DNA from: JAFDBW01 sp963825575
GTDB lineage: Bacteria; Desulfobacterota; Desulfuromonadia; Desulfuromonadales; BM103
Reading direction: 5' to 3'
Length of the DNA stretch: 64,000 nucleotides
NCBI GenBank assembly: GCA_963825575.1
Contig: CAWGUB010000030.1
Span: forward strand, 1 to 64,000
The position numbers and the translations under genes are program-made. The notes beneath the pieces are model-generated. The model worked only from the letters and a program-made list of their open reading frames with translations. It had not been told where the DNA came from and did not search any database. Positions within the stretch are counted from its first letter, which is position 1. Each line of letters starts with the position of its first letter. This document shows, piece after piece, positions 14,701-20,058 of this stretch.

Positions 14701-15174
14701 ATGAACGTGGGTGGTTTTGTTCTTCTCTTCGCAGCACTGGCAGTAATGTACTATGCGACATATACCATTGTTGATTTCGACGACATCAGCAGTAACCCTA
14801 AATACGTCAACATCATTTCCCAGTCTTACAAAACAAAGATTATGTTAAGAGTCCATGGTGTAAACATGGACCCAGTAATTGGTAAAGACATTCATGAATA
14901 TCTAGTGACTCCAATACCAGGAATTGGGGGCCGGGAGATTATCACTAAGGACTCCTTGAATATTGGGTCGGTAATAAGGGTTGATAAAGTATTGTTATGC
15001 AGCAACTGTCTTTTAGACTTTATCCCAAGAATAAAAGTGCAAATTAGTATTTTATCAGAGGACACATTTAATAAGTATAACGTTTACATGGGTGATTCTT
15101 TTGGTGATGTTGAGTTCCTCGTTGATCAGGGTGGGGCAATCACCATGAACCCAGAACATTTTGAGAAAATATAG
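14674..15174 (+). CDS. Membrane-anchored protein of the island, start supplied by repeat A
   Basis: 166 residues from ATG 14674, preceded by AGGGGGG at a suitable distance. The first codons (MKKKHRPSIMNVGG) are encoded by the repeat leader itself, followed by one N-terminal membrane helix (FVLLFAALAVMYYATYTIV) and about 130 extracytoplasmic residues with a single C-x2-C. Driven by the promoter of copy 4 and closed by repeat B copy 3. No family recognised. Confidence 0.72.
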   Translation: MKKKHRPSIMNVGGFVLLFAALAVMYYATYTIVDFDDISSNPKYVNIISQSYKTKIMLRVHGVNMDPVIGKDIHEYLVTPIPGIGGREIITKDSLNIGSVIRVDKVLLCSNCLLDFIPRIKVQISILSEDTFNKYNVYMGDSFGDVEFLVDQGGAITMNPEHFEKI

Positions 15175-15184
15175 TCCCATAAAC

Positions 15185-15237
15185 CACGCCGCTGAAGCAG
15201 TTTTAAGGGTGTGTCAGGAGCGAGGTGGATAGGACAC
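15185..15237 (+). repeat. Repeat B, copy 3
   Basis: CACGCCGCTGAAGCAG ... GTGTGTCAGGAGCGAGGTGGATAGGACAC. CTGA and TCAG still pair; the right end differs from other copies. Confidence 0.8.
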
Positions 15238-15293
15238 TAGAAATGGGCCAGCTTTGGCCTGCATAGGTTGGGCCGTTGGCCAAAACTTTGAAA

Positions 15294-15515
15294 ATGAAAA
15301 ACCTTAAAAGATTTTTCAATAACGCTTATTTTTCTGTAGCCACCGTCTTGGTGCTTCTTGGATTAAATCTATATTGTTTTGATGATACAGCATATCATTC
15401 TTTCGTCAGTTACCCGAAAGAAACAGCTCTAGTTTTTTGGTTCATTGCTTTGGCGTTAGTTCTTTTTGGGATTTTTAGCAAAAAAGACAAAGGGCCGACG
15501 GGGAACGACATATAG
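15294..15515 (+). CDS. Small membrane protein of the island
   Basis: 73 residues from ATG 15294 (an in-frame TTG lies at 15276), with two hydrophobic helices (about residues 9-27 and 45-66) and a charged tail. Preceded by a small hairpin (TTTGGCC/GGCCAAA, 15252-15284). Lies between two repeat B copies, with no repeat A promoter of its own. No family recognised. Confidence 0.55.
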   Translation: MKNLKRFFNNAYFSVATVLVLLGLNLYCFDDTAYHSFVSYPKETALVFWFIALALVLFGIFSKKDKGPTGNDI

Positions 15516-15520
15516 AAGAA

Positions 15521-15582
15521 TGTCTCAACACCACGCCCCTGAACCACGAAAACGAGTGTGTCAGGATCGAGGTCTTGAGACA
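15521..15582 (+). repeat. Repeat B, copy 4 (longest hairpin)
   Basis: TGTCTCAACACC (15521-15532) pairs with GGTCTTGAGACA (15571-15582) at 11 of 12 positions, outside the inner CCTGA-ACCAC / GTGTG-TCAGG stem. Two stems separated by unpaired spacers around a short loop give an attC-like outline. Confidence 0.85.
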
Positions 15583-15667
15583 ACATGAAGTCACCTGTCT
15601 TGATAGCCATAATCGTTGTTATAGTTTGTGACACATTTGCCAACCAGCCCATTTCATTCTTTTCTTC

Positions 15668-15695
15668 TTGAACAAACACCTCACCATGTTATACA
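15668..15695 (+). promoter_or_regulatory. Promoter and likely operator of the CopG-RelE module
   Basis: TTGAAC (15668-15673), 16 bases, TATACA (15690-15695), followed by the repeated TGTATTACAAT-like sequence, a plausible antitoxin-binding site. GGAGG precedes the start at 15724. Confidence 0.55.
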
Positions 15696-15723
15696 ATGTA
15701 TTACAATATTAATGGAGGCTCTT

Positions 15724-15936
15724 ATGCTCGCTATTCGTTTGGAAAAAGACCTAGAGAAAGAAATTGATTTGCTCGCAAAAACCAAAGGCAGCAATCGAAG
15801 TGCTGTGGTGCGTGAAGCGATTGTACGTTACCTAGAAGACAATGAAGATCTTGAACTAGCAAAGCAGGCTCTCGCAGAAACTAGTAGCAGTAAATCTCTC
15901 AAAGATTTAAGGAAAGACCTTGGCCTGGACAGTTGA
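15724..15936 (+). CDS. Ribbon-helix-helix antitoxin (CopG/RelB-like)
   Basis: 70 residues. The N-terminal ribbon MLAIRLEKDLEKEIDLLAK and helices GSNRSAVVREAIVRYLED are a typical ribbon-helix-helix DNA-binding fold; the C-terminal tail would wrap the toxin. Its last codons overlap the toxin start by 17 bases, so both are translationally coupled. The open frame extends upstream, but ATG 15724 with GGAGG is the right start. Confidence 0.88.
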   Translation: MLAIRLEKDLEKEIDLLAKTKGSNRSAVVREAIVRYLEDNEDLELAKQALAETSSSKSLKDLRKDLGLDS

Positions 15937-16195
15937 GGTCAGTAATTATGCTGAGAAACAACTCCGCAAGCTAGACAAGCCTATACAAAAAAGGCTTCTC
16001 GATTGGCTTGATGATCGTATCGAGGGTTGCAAAAATCCCAGGCATTTTGGGGAACCTCTACGAGGAGAAATGGCTGGGCTTTGGCGTTACCGCATTGGAG
16101 ACTACAGAGTTATTTGTGAAATTCAGGATCAGCAGCTTGTTGTTTTGGCGTTAGCAGTGGGGCATCGTAGAGAGATTTATCTTAGGCGCAGTTAA
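15920..16195 (+). CDS. relE: RelE-family toxin
   Basis: 91 residues starting with TTG at 15920 (MAWTVEVSNYAEKQLRKLDK). GEPLRGEMAGLWRYRIGDYR and the C-terminal VGHRREIY match RelE-type ribosome-dependent mRNA endonucleases, including the basic and tyrosine residues near the end. Partner of the ribbon-helix-helix antitoxin upstream. Followed after seven bases by repeat A copy 5. Confidence 0.9.
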   Translation: MAWTVEVSNYAEKQLRKLDKPIQKRLLDWLDDRIEGCKNPRHFGEPLRGEMAGLWRYRIGDYRVICEIQDQQLVVLALAVGHRREIYLRRS

Positions 16196-16202
16196 ATGAC
16201 CA

Positions 16203-16340
16203 CTGTGTCAGTCGCAGGGTATGTAGGAATTGCACGTTTAAGCCGATTTTGACTCTCATGAGCGTCTGACAACTTATAGGACAGGTCGATTTTTGACGTT
16301 TTGCTCTGATCGGCGTATATTGCCGAGTGTGTCAGTTGCT
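16203..16340 (+). repeat. Repeat A, copy 5 (truncated, head-to-head junction)
   Basis: CTGTGTCAG (16203-16211) and CTGACAAC (16266-16273) form the left hairpin with CTCATGAG inside. The promoter and GTGTGTCAGTTGCTTG (16327-16342) are intact, then the sequence changes to CGACTGACACACAC. This is the start of a repeat A on the opposite strand, belonging to the minus-strand block. Confidence 0.87.
16293..16321 (+). promoter_or_regulatory. Promoter in repeat A copy 5, orphaned
   Basis: TTGACG (16293-16298), 17 bases, TATATT (16316-16321). It points into the 3' end of the minus-strand parDE genes, so it would make antisense RNA to the toxin gene. Confidence 0.7.
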
Positions 16341-16363
16341 TGCGACTGACACACACAAATGGG

Positions 16364-16657
16364 CTAAAGATGCCTGTCAAAATCCATTTTCTGGTGCAAT
16401 ATTCTCACTACGTCAACTGCACCTTCTCTGGTTACCTTAAAGAAAATGACATGAGAGCCTGATCTTGCTTTCCTATATCCTTTTCTCACGTCACCAATAT
16501 CAACAGATTTTGTGAGCTCAAGAGTCTGTTCTTGCATCACAGACCATAGGTCAAGAATATATTTCTCGGCTTGCTCAACACCCCATTCAGAGTATGTGTA
16601 ATCCCAAATTTCCGAGAGGTCCGCTTTTGCTTTGGGGGATAAAACAATCCCACTCAT
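16364..16657 (-). CDS. parE: ParE-family toxin
   Basis: 97 residues with the ParE pattern LSPKAKADLSEIWDYTYSEWG, KSVDIGDVRKGYRKARSGSHVIFF and DVVRILHQKMD. Characterised ParE toxins inhibit DNA gyrase; some relatives act otherwise. Overlaps the antitoxin stop by four bases (ATGA). It is the last gene of this minus-strand module and ends 10 bases from the head-to-head repeat junction. Confidence 0.93.
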   Translation of the reverse strand: MSGIVLSPKAKADLSEIWDYTYSEWGVEQAEKYILDLWSVMQEQTLELTKSVDIGDVRKGYRKARSGSHVIFFKVTREGAVDVVRILHQKMDFDRHL

Positions 16658-16887
16658 AATGACAAGGACTTCTTCTTGTCAGCGATAAAAGCTTCAATAT
16701 CCAACCCAGTAGAGGGGCCAGAGTTTTCCCCTTCAATGAGCGCTTGTCGTAATTGCTCCAACTTCAGGTGGTCTTTTCTGATCAGGTCTCGCACGTAGTC
16801 CGAGGAGTTAGCGTATCTCCCAGAGTGCACGCATTCTTCAACCCAAGCCTTCATTTGCTCTGGCAGGGATATGTTCATTGTGGCCAT
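16654..16887 (-). CDS. parD: ParD-family antitoxin
   Basis: 77 residues. MATMNISLPEQMKAWVEE with RYANSSDYVRDLIRKD is the ParD ribbon-helix-helix, followed by a flexible C-terminal toxin-binding tail. Preceded by AAGGGAAGGAGACAG. It represses its own operon through the operator just upstream. Confidence 0.94.
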   Translation of the reverse strand: MATMNISLPEQMKAWVEECVHSGRYANSSDYVRDLIRKDHLKLEQLRQALIEGENSGPSTGLDIEAFIADKKKSLSL

Positions 16888-16925
16888 AGCTGTCTCCTTC
16901 CCTTTTAAACTTACACAAACATCCT

Positions 16926-16959
16926 ATGGCAATCTTTGCCATTTGTCAATCTTTGCCAT
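16926..16959 (-). promoter_or_regulatory. Tandem palindromic operator of parDE
   Basis: Perfect palindrome ATGGCAATCTTTGCCAT (16926-16942), then an imperfect second copy GTCAATCTTTGCCAT (16945-16959). The spacing and position in front of parD fit autoregulation by a ribbon-helix-helix dimer pair. Confidence 0.75.
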
Positions 16960-16980
16960 CATGCTTTTGGAGATGATAAC

Positions 16981-17027
16981 TGTCTCGTTCACCTCGGTCC
17001 TGACACACCCGATTTAACGTCCCAACA
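16981..17027 (-). repeat. Repeat B, copy 5 (minus strand)
   Basis: On the minus strand GTGTGTCAGGACCGAGGTG leads into parDE. The left arm differs from the other copies (no CACGCCCCTGA); instead it joins GGTTAATGAAAC and GTTGGGACGTTAAATCGG. Confidence 0.75.
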
Positions 17028-17060
17028 GAGTTTCATTAACCCGAAACCGGCTTATTGTGG

Positions 17061-17092
17061 GCAAATCCTAGAAACCCTCCGACTGACACACT
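17061..17092 (-). repeat. Repeat A left part, copy 6 (minus strand, partial)
   Basis: Minus strand AGTGTGTCAGTCGGAGGG followed by TTTCTAGGATTTGC, close to the start of copy 3, located 29 bases after the stop of the HigA2-like gene. It then runs into the GGTTAATGAAAC stretch and repeat B copy 5, i.e. the promoter part is missing. Confidence 0.75.
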
Positions 17093-17120
17093 GGCCTCGT
17101 GACTTGGAGTGCCAAGGCTT

Positions 17121-17441
17121 CTACGACATCTGCACTTTATCACTGTGGGTGGCTTCTGCATGAAGCTTCAAACCCAGAGCAGAAACAACTTTTAGTATCG
17201 TGTCGAAGCCAGGGGTGCGTTCGCCAGAAAGAGCTTTGTATAGGCTCTCTCTTGAAAGACCTGAGTCACGTGCGACTTGAGACATGCCCTTGGCGCGAGC
17301 TATGTCACCCAGCGCTTTGGCGATAAAAGCTGCATCGCCATTGGCCTCTTCCATGCAAGCTTCAAGGTATGCGGCCATCTCCTCGGGGGTGCGGAGATGT
17401 TCGGCGACATCGTAGCGACTTGTTGTGGTTTTTTTCATCAT
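17121..17441 (-). CDS. HigA-type antidote of a second higBA-like module
   Basis: 106 residues of the putative addiction-module antidote family (TIGR02684-like): RYDVAEHLRTPEEMAAYL, then the helix-turn-helix ARAKGMSQVARDSGLSRESL and YKALSGERTPGFDTILKV. Toxin gene upstream, six bases apart. Start ATG at 17441 or 17438. Confidence 0.92.
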   Translation of the reverse strand: MMKKTTTSRYDVAEHLRTPEEMAAYLEACMEEANGDAAFIAKALGDIARAKGMSQVARDSGLSRESLYKALSGERTPGFDTILKVVSALGLKLHAEATHSDKVQMS

Positions 17442-17447
17442 GTGCTC

Positions 17448-17738
17448 CTAAAGGTTTTGGGCGAGACGCAATGCTTTTCTAATATCTTTGGACTGGGTAC
17501 TTTTGTCACCACCGGCCAAAAGTATAATTAGCTCCTTCCCCCGCTTTTTAAAATACACTCGGTATCCGGGGCCGTAATCGATCCGCAACTCCGAAACACC
17601 TTCGGAAACAGGCTTGACATCCCCAGGGTTCCCGGCAGCCAATCTTTCTATTCTGACCAGAACGCGTGCTCTTGCGCGTATGTCTTTCAGCCCATCTAGC
17701 CAATCGACAAAAACATCTGTCTTGCGGATTTCGATCAT
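17448..17738 (-). CDS. RelE/HigB-type toxin of a second higBA-like module
   Basis: 96 residues of the addiction-module killer family (TIGR02683-like): VFVDWLDGLKDIRARARVLVR, GVSELRIDYGPGYRVYF and LLAGGDKSTQSKDI are diagnostic. Minus strand, toxin before antidote. Its promoter predicts a leaderless transcript as for the first higB. Flanked upstream by repeat B copy 6 and followed, after the antidote, by the partial repeat A. Confidence 0.93.
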   Translation of the reverse strand: MIEIRKTDVFVDWLDGLKDIRARARVLVRIERLAAGNPGDVKPVSEGVSELRIDYGPGYRVYFKKRGKELIILLAGGDKSTQSKDIRKALRLAQNL

Positions 17739-17744
17739 GCCGGA

Positions 17745-17773
17745 AGTGTATCCTTCTGGCTACAGTTTGTCAA
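17745..17773 (-). promoter_or_regulatory. Promoter of the second higBA-like module, leaderless
   Basis: Minus strand TTGACA (17773-17768), 17 bases, TACACT (17750-17745). The predicted start falls on the toxin ATG at 17738. Confidence 0.75.
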
Positions 17774-17800
17774 TGGAAGTGTTTTTAATGGGGAGAGTAA

Positions 17801-17870
17801 GCTGTGTCCTGCTCACCTTGGTGGCCGAGACACCCGATTTCGTGTTCCAGGGGCGTGCCACTGAGACAGC
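17801..17870 (-). repeat. Repeat B, copy 6 (minus strand)
   Basis: Minus strand GCTGTCTCAG-TGG-CACGCCCCTGG ... GTGTCTCGGCCACC ... GGACACAGC. Outer ends GCTGT and ACAGC pair, inner GAACAC pairs with GTGTC. The GTGTGTCAG core has become GGTGTCTCGG. Upstream on the minus strand stands GGTTAATGAAAC as for copy 5. Confidence 0.75.
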
Positions 17871-17914
17871 CTTGTTTCATTAACCGGGGTCGCGCAGTCA
17901 ATGAATAATTTGGA

Positions 17915-18178
17915 CTACTCGTAATGAGTCCACATCCGAATAACTTTGACAGTCTCGATTTCTTCTAGTACCTGATAAACGAGTCGATGCTTGATGTTGA
18001 TCCGACGCGAATAGGCCCCGACTAGATCTCCTACTAATTTTTCGTATGGAGGTGGGTTCTGAAAAGGATTCTCCGAAAGAATAGCAAGTAGTTTTTGGGC
18101 TTTTGGTTTAAGCCCTGCAGCTGACAACTTCTTTGCGTCCTTTTGGGTCTGTTTCGTATAAACGACCCGCCAAGTCAC
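17915..18178 (-). CDS. yoeB: YoeB/Txe-family toxin
   Basis: 87 residues. WRVVYTKQTQKDAKKLSAAGL, NPFQNPPPYEKLVGDLVGAYS and RINIKHRLVYQV with the terminal RMWTHYE match YoeB/Txe ribosome-dependent endoribonucleases, including the terminal HY pair. Overlaps the antitoxin by four bases. Confidence 0.94.
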   Translation of the reverse strand: MTWRVVYTKQTQKDAKKLSAAGLKPKAQKLLAILSENPFQNPPPYEKLVGDLVGAYSRRINIKHRLVYQVLEEIETVKVIRMWTHYE

Positions 18179-18417
18179 CAGTTAAGATCCTCATCACATT
18201 CCTCAACAGGGGACTCCATGCCTTCGCGTATAGAATCAGTCATACCAGGTACGGAGTGGAGGTAAAGAGTCTCTTGAACAGCTCTCCAGTCATCCTCGGA
18301 GATCAGAACTGCCTTGTTACGCTTACCAGTGATCTGAATTGGCTCATGCGATTCAGATACTTCGTCAAGCAGCTTATATAAACTTTTTCTTGCTTCTGTC
18401 GCTGTAATTGTTGTCAT
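18175..18417 (-). CDS. yefM: YefM/Phd-family antitoxin
   Basis: 80 residues. MTTITATEARKSLYKLLDEV, HEPIQITGKRNKAVLISEDDW and the downstream LYLHSVPGM are typical for YefM/Axe. It binds YoeB and represses the shared promoter. GGGAGGT precedes the start. Confidence 0.95.
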   Translation of the reverse strand: MTTITATEARKSLYKLLDEVSESHEPIQITGKRNKAVLISEDDWRAVQETLYLHSVPGMTDSIREGMESPVEECDEDLNW

Positions 18418-18435
18418 GTCTACCTCCCACGTTAT

Positions 18436-18474
18436 CGTACGTTAAATCGTACGACTTATGGCGGCAATTGTCAA
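18436..18474 (-). promoter_or_regulatory. Promoter and operator of yefM-yoeB
   Basis: Minus strand TTGACA (18474-18469), 17 bases, TACGAT (18451-18446). Two CGTACG palindromes six bases apart (18436-18453) cover the -10, as expected for YefM autorepression, which uses a GTAC-centred operator in E. coli. Confidence 0.8.
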
Positions 18475-18515
18475 CGAAAAACTAGTTACCGACTTTGATT
18501 GTTTCACTGTTTAAG

Positions 18516-18575
18516 ACCGTCCTATATACCTCGACGCTGACACACCTCAAATCATGTTCCTGGAGCGTGACGTTT
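18516..18575 (-). repeat. Repeat B, copy 7 (minus strand)
   Basis: Minus strand CACGCTCCAGGAACATG ... GTGTGTCAGCGTCGAGG then TATATAGGAC, upstream of yefM. It is the right-hand limit of the recognisable repeats. Confidence 0.78.
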
Positions 18576-18698
18576 AATAAAAAAGCTAGCATGCCGTTCA
18601 TATTCTAAATCTACAAGCAACTAACAGAGTAATAACGATATAACAACATAACCTGGGCATCCTTTTACTTACGTAAATTAACTCATTCAGGAGGGAGA

Positions 18699-19154
18699 AT
18701 GCAAAAGGAAGCAATTAAAAATGTCACAGGTATCTGTCTTGAAACTCTTTGTCGAACACTTCTCAGTGTTCTGCTGATGGTACTAATAGTGGGAATAGGC
18801 TTTGGAGTCGCTCGCTCTGCGGTAGATTTATTCTCAGTTGCAAAGCATTTATTCGCAAGCGATGGTTTACACGAAGCATTAAAAGCCTTGGTAATTAACG
18901 TATTGATGGTTCTCGCTGTGCTTGAACTTTTCCGTACGGTTAAGGCCTACTTCACTGAGGGCCGAGTAAAGGTGACATACATTATCGACACAGTTTTAGT
19001 TGTCGTGATAACCGAGATAATGGGGTTTTGGTACAGAGATGTGGAAACCGAACGGTTACTGCTTGCTATTTTTTTAGTGATAGCACTGATGGGCGTACGG
19101 ATCATGGCTATACGGTTTTCACCTAACCGTAGAGAGCTACTTGATGGCCTCTAA
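18699..19154 (+). CDS. psiE: PsiE-family membrane protein
   Basis: 151 residues with four hydrophobic segments (about 21-41, 64-84, 94-112, 122-139), matching the PsiE family (phosphate-starvation-inducible E); function unknown. CAGGAGGGAGA precedes the ATG. It lies at the right side of the island, without a repeat A promoter in front. The preceding 120 bases are AT-rich and hold no gene. Confidence 0.8.
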   Translation: MQKEAIKNVTGICLETLCRTLLSVLLMVLIVGIGFGVARSAVDLFSVAKHLFASDGLHEALKALVINVLMVLAVLELFRTVKAYFTEGRVKVTYIIDTVLVVVITEIMGFWYRDVETERLLLAIFLVIALMGVRIMAIRFSPNRRELLDGL

Positions 19155-19206
19155 AAATCAAAACAATGTCATGGTTTTCTTCTCATAATCCGTGATTTCT
19201 AAACTT

Positions 19207-19623
19207 TCAAGTAGACTTCAATAGCCATTTTCGTGCGTCGTTTTCATTATTGAATACTCCGATATTAAATCCGCGGTTGACAGCTACCGTTTCTGCAAAC
19301 TTCACTTCTTGGAAAGACGCTTGATCCAGGTTTACAAAAGCAATATCCCACTCTCTTTGAACCCCACATTCGGCTAAACTGGAATTGATCAGCAAGGCGT
19401 CCAAGGCAGGATAGTCCCCTGTTGCACTGGATAGTACCAGGACCCTTTTCACCTTCTTTACGCGAGTCACTCTTGCAATCTCGCGCCAGACTTCTTTAGC
19501 ACTACTGGTAAGCTTGTTTTTTTCTCTTATGCCAGATATCTCGACTATCAGCAGCCCCTTATCATCTTGAAAACTTAGTTCGTATGCCAAGGTCAACTCC
19601 ATAGTTGAATCGGTTGTAATCAA
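19207..19623 (-). CDS. Hypothetical SpoIIAA/STAS-like protein
   Basis: 138 residues. Alternating hydrophobic strands with a C-terminal NRGFNIGVFNNENDARKWL, where similar SpoIIAA-like proteins read FxxExDAxxWL. Cytoplasmic, no signal or membrane helix. Convergent to psiE. The family call is tentative. Confidence 0.6.
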   Translation of the reverse strand: MITTDSTMELTLAYELSFQDDKGLLIVEISGIREKNKLTSSAKEVWREIARVTRVKKVKRVLVLSSATGDYPALDALLINSSLAECGVQREWDIAFVNLDQASFQEVKFAETVAVNRGFNIGVFNNENDARKWLLKST

Positions 19624-20058
19624 AGAACCGACGGACTATCATTCGTCCTATTAAATGGACTACTTCAAATCTATAAGTCGTGACAAAGAATAAATGACCA
19701 CACGGAATTTGTCCAGATGGCAATAAATTTACAGATAACGAGCGGCCTAAATATCTCTGTTAATAAGAAGCCCGTTTTCGTCTCGGTAGTCGTGCGATTC
19801 AGATCGTCTCAGAACCTTGGTGCTTAGGACATTTTTCCATTATTGTCTCGCAAGTTATTCCAGCAGCAATTCCTGGAAGTCCTCAGGAGATTCGAGACAC
19901 CCAGATTAATGTTAAACAAGAATATGCGTTATCAAAAAAGCCCCCAGTCTCTAAAGACTGGGGGCTGGGTGGCAGTGTCAATCCAATTCCTCTCGTTCGG
20001 TTAACAGCTTGGCTTTCGTCAGGGGCTCTTTTTTATCAGCTTCAGCTGTACGTCATCG
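19624..20058. other. Right edge of the island, no gene seen
   Basis: About 430 bases between the STAS-like gene and acnA. Holds the acnA terminator (19933-19968). A CTCAGGAGATTCGAGACACCC stretch near 19891-19911 faintly recalls the right part of repeat B but is not convincing. No open frame of interest. Confidence 0.5.
19933..19968 (-). terminator. Terminator of acnA
   Basis: AGCCCCCAGTCTTTAGAGAC followed by TGGGGGCTTTTTTG on the minus strand: perfect stem with a T-run. Confidence 0.88.

Noticed and set aside
10152..18575. Canonical integron attC sites
   Set aside because: The spacing and hairpins are suggestive, but I could not find paired RYYYAAC and GTTRRRY boxes. The closest are TCTCAAC and GTTGAGA at repeat B copies, each off by one position, so I left them as attC-like only.
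19885..19915. Possible eighth repeat B copy near the right edge
   Set aside because: Only CTCAGGA and CGAGACA-like words are shared; no paired arms could be found.
10081..19930. CRISPR array
   Set aside because: Repeats are far apart, of two kinds, and separated by genes; there are no uniform short spacers and no cas genes.
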